Under the pieces are notes generated by a model. The model did not search any database. It saw only the letters and a program-made list of their open reading frames with translations, and was not told the DNA's origin. Shown piece after piece: positions 26,586 through 33,804 of a DNA stretch of 33,804 nt (its first letter is position 1; every line of letters starts with the position of its first letter). The DNA is taken from positions 1-33,804 of the forward strand of contig JBGMRJ010000017.1 in the NCBI GenBank assembly GCA_048061315.1, given 5' to 3'. Source of the DNA: CAYQUC01 sp048061315. GTDB lineage: Bacteria > Pseudomonadota > Gammaproteobacteria > UBA6429 > Thiohalophilaceae. Made by a program: the position numbers and the translations under genes.

Positions 26586-27479
26586 TTATATTCTTTTTGA
26601 ATAGCGAATTTTTCCAGTTAGTTTTTTAGTGGGTAAATCAGAAACGGTTCGATTAAAAATATTTTCATTCAAGTAATCATACTCGTTATCGAGTTCATTA
26701 TCGGGTAAATCAAGATACCAGGCCTTGATACCGCCATCATCTCCATTTGCCCATCGGTAACCCCGTTTTCTCAAGTCATCTTTTTTATCAAATGGTGCAC
26801 CTTTTGCCCATAAACGATAATCTGTACGCCGTGCCGATTTTAATAATTGTTGCATGGCATTACCACCCGACTTTGGTAAAGTTTGCGTTAGAATATGGAT
26901 ACCCACCTGACAATCAATTACTGCACGATGTGCTTCATAAAAAAATTTAAATTGATAGGCTAAAAATTCAAGTTTACTACTACCAAAACCTTCAGTAGCC
27001 CAGGCGACATCAGCAATGGAACAAGCCCAATATTTACCTTTAAATTCATCGCTTAGATTTTCCATAAACGGTCGGTCAAATCGCGCATTATGCGCAATAA
27101 CCAGCACACAATCGGATAACATATCGCTAATGGCTTGCATATCTAAAGACTGGCCTTTAACCATATCATCTGTAATACCGGTTAGCTCGGTAATATTGGC
27201 AGGAATAGGAAAACCGGGATCTTGAAAACCGTTATACGCGGGTAAAATTCTGTAAATATTACCATCTGCATCATATTCAAACGGAACCATTGCAAGTTCA
27301 ATGACTGTGTCCGTAGTATCGTCTAAACCCGTTGTTTCAACATCCAGAAAGATGCATTTTCGTAATTCAATCTTCGATTCAGCATTGGCTATCTGATGAT
27401 AAAATTCTACCGGCTCAAATCGTTTTAGGACACGATAATCCCCGGATGCTTCTATTTTACTGATTAATTCTTGTACCAC
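26586..27479 (-). CDS. DEDDh 3'-5' exonuclease (DnaQ-like) with C-terminal extra domain
   Basis: This 297-residue cytoplasmic protein has an exonuclease domain of the DNA polymerase III epsilon type. Exo I is FLDVETTGL (Asp46, Glu48), exo II IAHNARFDRPF, and exo III HRAVIDCQVG, which gives the DEDDh set. The C-terminal ~90 residues form a small extra domain (LWAKGAPFDKKDDLRKRGYR... KAWYLDL) that resembles the DUF5710-like modules attached to some exonucleases; this match is from memory. The start is GTG (27477-27479) with GGGA eight bases upstream. It is followed at 15 bp by the cytochrome gene, an unexpected partner. The substrate, DNA or RNA, cannot be told. Confidence 0.88.
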   Translation of the reverse strand: MVQELISKIEASGDYRVLKRFEPVEFYHQIANAESKIELRKCIFLDVETTGLDDTTDTVIELAMVPFEYDADGNIYRILPAYNGFQDPGFPIPANITELTGITDDMVKGQSLDMQAISDMLSDCVLVIAHNARFDRPFMENLSDEFKGKYWACSIADVAWATEGFGSSKLEFLAYQFKFFYEAHRAVIDCQVGIHILTQTLPKSGGNAMQQLLKSARRTDYRLWAKGAPFDKKDDLRKRGYRWANGDDGGIKAWYLDLPDNELDNEYDYLNENIFNRTVSDLPTKKLTGKIRYSKRI

Positions 27480-27552
27480 TGAGCAAATCCCATGCGATCA
27501 TAAATGATTTGTAAATTATCACGAAATAGCAAATGTTAGTATTTATTTCTGC

Positions 27553-27571
27553 GTATTTTAGCTAAAAATAC
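27553..27571. promoter_or_regulatory. Palindrome in the exonuclease/acyltransferase divergent gap
   Basis: A perfect 12-bp palindrome, TTTTAGCTAAAA (27556-27567), is flanked by GTA and TAC arms with one base offset. It lies between two divergent genes and could be a regulator site, but AT-rich palindromes are easily found by chance. Confidence 0.2.
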
Positions 27572-27659
27572 CTTCTTAAAGCGATATTGATAGTAAAGTT
27601 TGACAATATGATGATAACTGTTTTACTTAGTCTAAGCGTTTTATAAAACAGGTTTGTTA

Positions 27660-28409
27660 ATGCTGCATCTATTATTTAAAATATTTTGGCTTGGTTATTG
27701 CTGGATTGAAGTCGCGTTATTTACCATTCTCTTATATTCCATTTCATGGTATCCAAAATTACTAAAACAATCTCAATATCACAATCTGTCTCGAATCTGG
27801 TGCCGTCTGTTAGTACGAGCGTTAAACGTCGATTTACGATTACATCAAAAAAATAAACTTGAATTACCCGACCACTATATTTTAGTCGCCAATCACCCTT
27901 CCGCTTTTGAAGATTTTGGCATCCCCGCATTGTTTAATGCCTACCCTTTGGCTAAAGAAGGTGTTCGTAATTGGTTTCTTCTCGGTAAAATAAGTGAAGC
28001 AGCCGGTACTCTATTTGTAAAACGCTCCGACCCTGATTCACGACAACAAGTTGTGGAGCAACTAATGAAAAAAATTACCTCGGGTTTTAATATTTCAATG
28101 TTTCCTGAAGGTGGCTGCTATGGTCGCCGAATCGGTGAAAAATTTCATACGGGTGCTTTTGAGCTTGCAATAAAAACGGGAGTACCCATTGTACCCGTAT
28201 TTCTACAATATGAAGAACAGGAAACATTTGAATGGGTTGACCCCGATACGCTATTAGATAAATTTTGGCATTTTATGACATGCCAAAATAATCATGCCAA
28301 TTACTATGTGTTTGATGCAATTAGCCCGAGTGATTTCACCGATAAAAAAGAGTTTGCTGAACATGTGCGATTACAATTTTTAAAATGGCAAGAAAAATAT
28401 CTGGATTAG
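27660..28409 (+). CDS. PlsC-like 1-acyl-glycerol-3-phosphate acyltransferase family protein
   Basis: This 249-residue membrane-associated protein has an N-terminal hydrophobic segment (about 1-32) and a PlsC-type acyltransferase domain. Motif I reads NHPSAFED: the catalytic His79 is present, but the usual Asp of HX4D is Glu84, with Asp85 next to it. Motif II is GTLFVKR (116-122) and motif III FPEGG (148-152), where FPEGT is commoner. Motif IV is VPIVPV. The family transfers acyl chains to lysophosphatidic acid or similar acceptors. I chose the ATG at 27660 because AGG lies seven bases upstream; an in-frame TTG at 27654 is less likely. It converges on the mutarotase gene with six bases between stops. 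Confidence 0.85.
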   Translation: MLHLLFKIFWLGYCWIEVALFTILLYSISWYPKLLKQSQYHNLSRIWCRLLVRALNVDLRLHQKNKLELPDHYILVANHPSAFEDFGIPALFNAYPLAKEGVRNWFLLGKISEAAGTLFVKRSDPDSRQQVVEQLMKKITSGFNISMFPEGGCYGRRIGEKFHTGAFELAIKTGVPIVPVFLQYEEQETFEWVDPDTLLDKFWHFMTCQNNHANYYVFDAISPSDFTDKKEFAEHVRLQFLKWQEKYLD

Positions 28410-28415
28410 ACTAAA

Positions 28416-29330
28416 CTAATTTATTTCGTCTACACAATACCGTACATAAAGATTATGTCGTTGTTCTGGTTTTAGCGTAACGACATCGTGCGTCGCATTA
28501 CCACTTTCAACACATATCATTTTTAAATAACCTTCATCACCCAGATCACCCATTTTAGTTGCTGTTGCTAACCAGGGATTCCAGACTACTGTCGACAAAC
28601 TATTTTTTTTGACAATACTAATCGTTCGATTAAATCCAAGATCTTCAATGATACAGTTGTGATCAGTTGCAATATAGATACGATCCACTTCCTGCTTGAT
28701 GTCAATATTACCCGATTGGTTTTTTAAAGTGAAATCATCGAGTTTATCCTGATAACGACAATCAGATAACCCCGAAATTAAAATTGTACTTACGTCACTA
28801 ACATTAAAATAGCTGTGAAATGCTTCACCAATTATAATATCTTCCTGACTGTTGTTAGTAGTAACGAGTTCTATCTCAAGCTCTTTTCCGATGGTAAAAA
28901 TACAGTATACTGCTGTATTAAAGGGCCATTGAGATTCCGGAATATTATTTTCAGGTAATCGTAATTTTATTTGTGTTTTTCCTGTATCCACGGTATCAGT
29001 GGATTCTATCTCCCATAAAGCAGTACGCGCAAAACCATGAGCAGGATAGCTGGTGTGAGTTTGATGCGCACCAAACCAGGGCCAGCAAATTGGAATACCG
29101 CCACGAATTGATTTACCCGGTCTAAATTTTGCTAATGCTGAAAGCCATATAACGGGTTTATGATTAACAGGCGTCCAATCTGTTAGATGAGCGCCTTGAA
29201 GCTGGATGGTAGCTGTTGAGGATTTATTTTTAATTTCAATATACAACAATTCACTCTGTGGATTTTGTTTGATCGCTACTGAATGTTCAATAGCGAACTG
29301 TTGGTTTAGTTTTTCGAGTGAATTGTTCAT
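28416..29330 (-). CDS. D-hexose-6-phosphate mutarotase (YeaD-like, aldose 1-epimerase superfamily)
   Basis: This roughly 304-residue cytoplasmic protein belongs to the YeaD/YMR099c branch of the aldose 1-epimerase superfamily, which interconverts alpha and beta anomers of hexose 6-phosphates. Diagnostic segments are GKSIRGGIPICWPWFG, the catalytic-His region YPAHGFARTALWE, GEAFHSYF, and MICVESGNA with the catalytic Glu near the C-terminus. I placed the start at the ATG 29328-29330, seven bases after the pyrophosphohydrolase stop; a longer frame would overlap that gene and add an unconserved N-terminus. It is the last gene of a compact three-gene operon. It ends six bases from the convergent acyltransferase. 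Confidence 0.88.
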   Translation of the reverse strand: MNNSLEKLNQQFAIEHSVAIKQNPQSELLYIEIKNKSSTATIQLQGAHLTDWTPVNHKPVIWLSALAKFRPGKSIRGGIPICWPWFGAHQTHTSYPAHGFARTALWEIESTDTVDTGKTQIKLRLPENNIPESQWPFNTAVYCIFTIGKELEIELVTTNNSQEDIIIGEAFHSYFNVSDVSTILISGLSDCRYQDKLDDFTLKNQSGNIDIKQEVDRIYIATDHNCIIEDLGFNRTISIVKKNSLSTVVWNPWLATATKMGDLGDEGYLKMICVESGNATHDVVTLKPEQRHNLYVRYCVDEIN

Positions 29331-29337
29331 GTAGTGT

Positions 29338-29694
29338 TTAATATTCGGTGTATTTCTTTGAACTACCGTAAACTTTTTCAACCGGATATTTCTCAGAATT
29401 TAAAGCCATTTTAGAATGAACAGCGTCATTCAAATCTATTTTTAGAATATCTGAAATTCGAATTAGATAGATAAGTACATCGGCAATTTCAGTTGCTACG
29501 GCATCACGTTTATTATCATCTAATGTCAAACTTTCCTGTTCGGTTAACCATTGAAAATGTTCTAATAACTCAGCTGCTTCAACATTGAGTGCCATTGATA
29601 AATTCTTGGGTGAATGAAATTGATTCCAGTTACGATCACTCGCAAATTGTCTCAGAGTTGCACTAATTTCAGTGATATCAAGATTATTTGGCAT
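29338..29694 (-). CDS. MazG-like nucleotide pyrophosphohydrolase
   Basis: This is a 118-residue all-helical protein of the type that hydrolyses noncanonical or excess nucleoside triphosphates (dCTPase/MazG-like). The metal-binding pattern is present: Glu39 and Glu42 (NVEAAELLEHFQW), then Glu69 and Asp72 (EIADVLIYL). RNWNQFHSPKNLSMAL matches the start of the family. I prefer the ATG at 29694, one base after the stop codon of the FMN reductase gene, with GGA upstream. ATGs at 29706 and 29712 are possible but overlap that gene. Position suggests translational coupling in the three-gene operon. The preferred nucleotide is unknown. Confidence 0.9.
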   Translation of the reverse strand: MPNNLDITEISATLRQFASDRNWNQFHSPKNLSMALNVEAAELLEHFQWLTEQESLTLDDNKRDAVATEIADVLIYLIRISDILKIDLNDAVHSKMALNSEKYPVEKVYGSSKKYTEY

Positions 29695-29695
29695 A

Positions 29696-30307
29696 TTACA
29701 TTCCATTTCCAAATTTTTCAGTTTGAGTTACATTACTGGCTCTAACTTGATTTAAGGCACGTGCATACTCAGATAAAATTTTAAGTGCCCATGTTAGACG
29801 TTCACGATAATAACTATCGGATTCTTCATTATTATCACTGACAGATTCGTTTAATACTTGTTCCACATTTCTAATAATGACATGTTCCGGAATATAACAA
29901 AGGCGATTATTTTTATAACTACTCATCCGTAATTCTGCAACTGGATAACTGCCTCCATCGCCAGATGACACTGTCACGATCAGCGCGGGTTTATGACCGA
30001 GTTCATTTTTGCTAAATAATAAAAAGAAATTCTTTAAGCCCGCGGGTACCTGGCCATGCCATTCCGGGCTAATAACGACAAAACCATCACTGCTTGATAA
30101 TTGCTCTCGGTACGGTGTTAATAGTGTTTGCCATCTTTCTTCTCCATCCCATACACCTGAATCCCATAGTGGTATAGGATTATTAGCAAGACTGACAATA
30201 TTGACTTCATCACATATTCCATTTAATAACATCATCTCGATAACTTTTGCTACTTTCATGCTCTGAGAAGGATCACGATGACTACCGCTTATAATTGAAA
30301 TTTTCAT
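29696..30307 (-). CDS. NADPH-dependent FMN reductase family flavoprotein
   Basis: This 203-residue flavodoxin-fold oxidoreductase has the FMN phosphate loop ISGSHRDPSQSMKVAK near the N-terminus and the family motif VVISPEWHGQVPAGLKNF in the middle. Members reduce FMN, quinones or azo compounds with NAD(P)H. I chose the ATG at 30305-30307 because the fold starts directly with MKISIISGSHR; a longer frame from 30367 adds a hydrophobic stretch with no counterpart in the family. It is the first gene of the operon with the MazG-like and mutarotase genes. It is transcribed divergently from a small unknown gene. Substrate not determinable. Confidence 0.87.
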   Translation of the reverse strand: MKISIISGSHRDPSQSMKVAKVIEMMLLNGICDEVNIVSLANNPIPLWDSGVWDGEERWQTLLTPYREQLSSSDGFVVISPEWHGQVPAGLKNFFLLFSKNELGHKPALIVTVSSGDGGSYPVAELRMSSYKNNRLCYIPEHVIIRNVEQVLNESVSDNNEESDSYYRERLTWALKILSEYARALNQVRASNVTQTEKFGNGM

Positions 30308-30380
30308 ACAACACCATTTAATTAAAAATACTATGATACACAAAACAGACTGCTTGATTGATATCAATTCGAATTTATTT

Positions 30381-30400
30381 ATACTTTAGTATTTCATACT
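30381..30400. promoter_or_regulatory. Alternating inverted repeats ATACT/AGTAT in a divergent promoter region
   Basis: The 20 bases consist of ATACT, TT, AGTAT, TTC, ATACT, so two overlapping inverted repeats share the central arm. It lies between the FMN reductase operon and the small unknown gene, where an operator is possible. The signal is short and AT-rich. Confidence 0.2.
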
Positions 30401-30506
30401 CAAAGAAATAAACTAGAATTAACTTAATTCCTTTTACATTTTTATTAAAATATAACTACATAGATTGTGGTTAATATTTGATTATAATTTAATAAGGTAT
30501 TATTCA

Positions 30507-30845
30507 GTGACTAAAAATTCTACTAAAACTGCTGATTTATTTAATCGAAGTATTCTAGACATGAGTTTTACTTTACTTCGAAATAAAGAACCAAAACTGG
30601 CTTTACAGATTCGAAATATAGTATTTAATCAATCCGTAATACACTCAAAAAACACCTCTGACAATAAGAATGCAGATTTATTTAAAGTGAAATTAAGCCC
30701 AAGCCAGATCTCAGCTATCGTTGAAAATCTGAATCAAATATTACAAGAAAGTCTCAAGTTAGACCCAACTGAAAATACCAGTATATTTAGACCCATATTG
30801 ATTGAGTCAATATTAAAAGAGTGGTCAACTCTAAAGCGTTCATAA
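30507..30845 (+). CDS. Hypothetical protein, 112 residues
   Basis: I recognise no family. From the GTG at 30507 (AAGG nine bases upstream) the product is a soluble, mostly helical-looking protein with no signal peptide or membrane segment. A C-terminal block (KVKLSPSQISAIVENLNQIL, then a Pro-containing loop and a final helix ending EWSTLKRS) looks like a helix-turn-helix-sized unit but has no clear DNA-binding signature. The in-frame TTG at 30465 is less likely as a start. The gene is flanked by intergenic gaps on both sides and appears monocistronic. Codon usage resembles that of its neighbours. Confidence 0.55.
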   Translation: MTKNSTKTADLFNRSILDMSFTLLRNKEPKLALQIRNIVFNQSVIHSKNTSDNKNADLFKVKLSPSQISAIVENLNQILQESLKLDPTENTSIFRPILIESILKEWSTLKRS

Positions 30846-30964
30846 CGGACTCAGTGTAATCAATATAGCGAATAAATTAGTCACAATATTAATATTATCT
30901 TTTACATCTTCAAATTAAATCTTTAAAATAACACTTTTACTAACTTACAATAAAATAGGTTGTC

Positions 30965-31885
30965 ATGCATATACAGTGGTATCCAGGTCATATGCACAAA
31001 GCGCGCAAACAAATCAAGGAAACCTTGCCAAAGGTTGATATGATTATTGAAGTACTTGATGCCCGAATTCCATTTAGTAGCCAAAATCCACTATTAAATT
31101 CCTTACGAGGTGAGAAACCGTGTATCAAAGTACTCAATAAATCGGATCTTGCCGATCACAATGTTATTAAGAACTGGCAACTGTATCTGGATCAACAAAA
31201 AAATATTAAGACTATCGCATTAACAGCCTCACAACCGGAAAAGATGCGTAAAATAATTGATCTATGCCATAAGATGCTAACCACAAAAGGAAAATCGGAT
31301 CGCGGCATTCATGCCATGATAGTTGGCATACCGAATGTCGGAAAATCAACCTTGATTAATATCCTCGCTAAACGGATCATAGCCAAAACAGGCAATGAGC
31401 CAGCCATAACAAAAACCCAGCAAGTTATCAAAATTGATAATAATATAACCTTGTTGGATACACCTGGGATGTTGTGGCCTAAAATCGAGAATGAAAACAG
31501 TTCTTACCGTCTGGCCTGTACCGGTGCAATTAAAGATACCGCTATTGATCAAACCGATGTCGCCTTTTTTGCAGCTGATTTTTTATTACAGCATTATCCT
31601 GAACAACTGCAAAAAAGATATCAATTTGATTCATTACCCCAAAATGAACTCGAATTACTGGAATTTATTGGGAAAAAACGGGGTTGTTTGCGAGCTGGTG
31701 GCAAAGTTGAATTAAATCAGGTTTCTACTCTATTTTTAAATGAACTCCGAGATGGCACTTTAGGTATGCTGTCATTCGAAACCCCGGAGATAATCGAAAA
31801 AGAATTAGCCGAGCTCGAAATCATCAATAAAAAGAAAGCTGATAAAAAAGCTACCAGAAAAAAGAATTTTAAAAATAAACGATAA
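30965..31885 (+). CDS. ylqF: Ribosome biogenesis GTPase YlqF (RbgA)
   Basis: This 306-residue circularly permuted GTPase helps mature the large ribosomal subunit. The G4 motif NKSD (58-61) comes before G1 GIPNVGKST (121-129), and G3 DTPG follows, which is the permuted order. The N-terminal IQWYPGHMHKARK is the YlqF hallmark. The C-terminal domain ends in a Lys-rich tail. AGG precedes the ATG at good spacing. It is the first gene of a probable ylqF-lgt-thioredoxin cluster, with lgt starting four bases after its stop codon. Confidence 0.95.
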   Translation: MHIQWYPGHMHKARKQIKETLPKVDMIIEVLDARIPFSSQNPLLNSLRGEKPCIKVLNKSDLADHNVIKNWQLYLDQQKNIKTIALTASQPEKMRKIIDLCHKMLTTKGKSDRGIHAMIVGIPNVGKSTLINILAKRIIAKTGNEPAITKTQQVIKIDNNITLLDTPGMLWPKIENENSSYRLACTGAIKDTAIDQTDVAFFAADFLLQHYPEQLQKRYQFDSLPQNELELLEFIGKKRGCLRAGGKVELNQVSTLFLNELRDGTLGMLSFETPEIIEKELAELEIINKKKADKKATRKKNFKNKR

Positions 31886-31889
31886 TATT

Positions 31890-32681
31890 ATGGATTATTT
31901 TGTCTGGTCAGTTAATCCGGTTTTGTTTTCACTAGGTTCGATAAATATTCGTTGGTATGGTGTATTATTCTCTTTTGGTTTTGTTTTTGGTTATTACACC
32001 ATGCGCTGGATTTACATCCGGGAACATAAAAACATAAATGAGCTTGACAAGTTACTTTGGTATTTAATTGCAGGTACATTAATAGGTGCCAGACTCGTCC
32101 ACGTACTTTTTTACGAACCGGGTTATTATTTTTCAAATCCATTAAAGACACTGGCACTGTGGGAAGGTGGCCTGGCCAGCCACGGTGGTGCTATCGGAAT
32201 AATGTTCAGTATCTATTTATACCAGCGTAATTCAAATGAATCGTATTTATGGCTACTGGATCGATTATCCATCCCTATTGCATTCACTGCATTTTCTATT
32301 CGTTTGGGTAACTTCTTTAACTCCGAGATTCTTGGAATACCCGGTTCTGTACCCTGGCTCATTATTTTTAAAAAATATGACTTGATACCACGTCATCCGG
32401 CACAACTTTACGAAGCTTTATCCTATTTATTAATTTTTATAGTATTACTGTATTTTTATAAAAAGCATAATTTACAACGCAAACAAGGTGTAATTTTTGG
32501 TAGTTTGTTGTTTTTTGTATTTTTATCACGGTTTCTAATTGAATTTGTAAAACTAAAACAGGAAAGTTATGATATGGCATTGATGCTTAACACCGGCCAA
32601 TTGCTCAGTATTCCCTTTATGATCATTGGTTTAGTGCTATTGAACTTTTCATTTAAAAAAGAGACTAACGCTAAACTGTAA
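31890..32681 (+). CDS. lgt: Prolipoprotein diacylglyceryl transferase Lgt
   Basis: This 263-residue inner-membrane enzyme attaches diacylglycerol from phosphatidylglycerol to the lipobox Cys of prolipoproteins. It would act on the lipoproteins predicted in this window, such as the cytochrome and the hydrolase. About seven membrane segments are visible. The conserved stretch GGLASHGGAIG has His98 in the place of the essential E. coli His103, and the signature SIRLGNFFNSEILG has Arg138 and Asn141. A later HPAQLYEAL is also conserved. The start lies four bases after ylqF with no ribosome binding site of its own, so translation probably depends on coupling. Confidence 0.96.
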   Translation: MDYFVWSVNPVLFSLGSINIRWYGVLFSFGFVFGYYTMRWIYIREHKNINELDKLLWYLIAGTLIGARLVHVLFYEPGYYFSNPLKTLALWEGGLASHGGAIGIMFSIYLYQRNSNESYLWLLDRLSIPIAFTAFSIRLGNFFNSEILGIPGSVPWLIIFKKYDLIPRHPAQLYEALSYLLIFIVLLYFYKKHNLQRKQGVIFGSLLFFVFLSRFLIEFVKLKQESYDMALMLNTGQLLSIPFMIIGLVLLNFSFKKETNAKL

Positions 32682-32743
32682 AAACATTTGCATTAAACAC
32701 GACGTTATCACAAATTAGTACTATAACCACTAAATATTATAAT

Positions 32744-33790
32744 ATGACTTATTTGAATAAATACAGCTTTTTCACTTTATCGTTATTCACATTTTTAAGC
32801 TTGTTACTGTTCACAGACATAAGCAATGCCGCCACAAAAATTGATCCCATTGTATTTCCCGATAAACCACTTAAAGAACGATTAGTTCATCCTGACTGGT
32901 TTAATCTCAGTTTTCTGGATTTACCGGATGATTTAGCAGAAGCGAATAAAAAGAATAAAGGTTTAATTATTTTTTATAGTCAGGGATTCTGCCCTTATTG
33001 CAAAGCATTCATAAAAAATAATTGGGAACAAAAAGATATAATTGCCTATACTCGCAAAAATTTTGATGTTATCGCCATTGATGTTTTGGGCATGCAATCA
33101 CTTACCGGGTTTGATAATAAAAAATACACCGAAAGAGAATATGCAATTGCTCAAAAAACAAATTTTACGCCTTCTTTGGTTTTCTATGATAATCAGGGTA
33201 AAAAAGCGTTAAAATTTAATGGTTACCGACCACCATATCAATTTAGAGCGGCATTAGAATATGTTGCAGATAGTCATCACCGAAAAGAAAGTTTCAAAAC
33301 CTACCTGTCGCGTGCAGAATCAGCAATGAATTTTGGCAATGATCAACTTAATACTCATGATTTTTTTGAAAAACCACCATACGACTTAACACAAAAACTC
33401 GAAAAACATCAACAATACTCTCTTGTTATATATGAACGCAAAAAATGTCATTCTTGCGATGTGTTACATGCCGGGCCATTAACGTCTAAAAACATTAATA
33501 CATTATTAAAAAATTTCAAAATCATTCAACTGGACATGAAATCAAATACTCCGGTGACGACTCATTTGGGCTACAAATTCACAGCACGATCCTGGGCGGA
33601 TAAACTCAACTTAAATTATGCGCCAACATTATTATTTTATGATAAAAAAGGAAAAGAAATAATTCGGGTAGATTCTGTGGTTGGATTCTTTCGTTTACAA
33701 GGCATTTTAGAATATGTTACCAGTAAGGCTTACTTAAAATATCCAACCTTTCAACAATGGCGTCAACGTTTTTCGAATATTACTAAATAA
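32744..33790 (+). CDS. Periplasmic protein with two tandem thioredoxin-like domains
   Basis: This 348-residue exported protein has a signal peptide ending near SNAA (about residue 30). Domain 1 (about 60-175) holds the redox motif CPYC (83-86) and a Thr-Pro cis-proline site (TPSLVFYDN). Domain 2 (about 220-335) holds CHSC (235-238) and APTLLFYDKKG. Both domains belong to the SoxW-like thioredoxin type used in periplasmic reduction. The second half looks like a duplicate of the first. SoxW reduces sulfur-oxidation proteins; no sox gene is visible here, so that role is not shown. It follows lgt at 62 bp with no terminator between, and no clear ribosome binding site precedes the ATG. Confidence 0.85.
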   Translation: MTYLNKYSFFTLSLFTFLSLLLFTDISNAATKIDPIVFPDKPLKERLVHPDWFNLSFLDLPDDLAEANKKNKGLIIFYSQGFCPYCKAFIKNNWEQKDIIAYTRKNFDVIAIDVLGMQSLTGFDNKKYTEREYAIAQKTNFTPSLVFYDNQGKKALKFNGYRPPYQFRAALEYVADSHHRKESFKTYLSRAESAMNFGNDQLNTHDFFEKPPYDLTQKLEKHQQYSLVIYERKKCHSCDVLHAGPLTSKNINTLLKNFKIIQLDMKSNTPVTTHLGYKFTARSWADKLNLNYAPTLLFYDKKGKEIIRVDSVVGFFRLQGILEYVTSKAYLKYPTFQQWRQRFSNITK

Positions 33791-33804
33791 TACTATTAGA
33801 CTAT

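Noticed and set aside
30880..30900. TAATATTAATATTA-type palindrome before ylqF
   Set aside because: Low-complexity AT sequence in an AT-rich genome; palindromes of this kind are expected by chance.
32744..33790. Assignment as SoxW of a sulfur-oxidation cluster
   Set aside because: The thioredoxin type fits, but no sox gene is present in the window and the tandem layout differs from a single-domain SoxW.
1..33804. CRISPR arrays, tRNA or rRNA genes, insertion sequences, prophage or defence genes
   Set aside because: I looked for regular direct repeats, cloverleaf-like sequences, transposase or integrase motifs and known defence domains and found none.

Overview
The window is a compact, AT-rich stretch of bacterial chromosome, most likely from a gammaproteobacterium. 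This rests on the gene families: YbiT- and YheS-type ABC-F proteins, the EF-P paralogue EfpL (YeiP), YajD, an AddAB-like pair of the kind found in gammaproteobacteria, and DUF3015 and DUF4105 envelope proteins. I see no rRNA, tRNA, CRISPR array, insertion sequence, integrase or plasmid origin, and base composition looks even throughout. Several envelope and redox proteins (a di-haem cytochrome lipoprotein, a tandem periplasmic thioredoxin, a SulP anion transporter) suggest a respiring, possibly sulfur-handling, free-living bacterium. That lifestyle reading is inference.

Layout. 1-2.1 kb: the 5' part of a POT peptide transporter gene (minus strand, cut by the window edge), a stand-alone FHA protein and a cold-shock protein that share a bidirectional terminator. 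2.3-5.0 kb: ybiT (TTG start), divergent from a lipoprotein with two OB-fold-like domains joined by a Met/His-rich linker. 5.1-13.2 kb: a DNA-repair block, with recQ converging on a two-gene AddAB-like helicase/nuclease operon. 13.3-17.4 kb: a pirin, then on the minus strand DUF3015 - DUF4105/beta-barrel - lipoprotein alpha/beta hydrolase. 17.4-18.1 kb: a 613-bp intergenic region carrying a series of inverted repeats upstream of sulP. 18.1-24.3 kb: sulP plus an unknown membrane protein, yheS, and an SLC13-type permease with internal RCK_C-like domains. 24.3-27.5 kb: yajD-efpL, a small secreted protein, and a DEDDh exonuclease followed by a duplicated-cytochrome lipoprotein. 27.7-30.8 kb: a PlsC-like acyltransferase with an altered active-site motif, a three-gene operon (FMN reductase, MazG-like pyrophosphohydrolase, hexose-6-P mutarotase-like) and a small unknown protein. 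31.0-33.8 kb: ylqF-lgt-tandem thioredoxin.

Most genes are ordinary housekeeping or accessory chromosomal genes, and I do not see a defence island or an obvious new multi-gene system. The best leads are the structured leader upstream of sulP, the DUF4105/beta-barrel plus lipoprotein hydrolase pair, the AddAB-like pair with an altered cysteine cluster, the Met/His-linker lipoprotein, and two strong terminator hairpins sitting directly in front of co-directional start codons.
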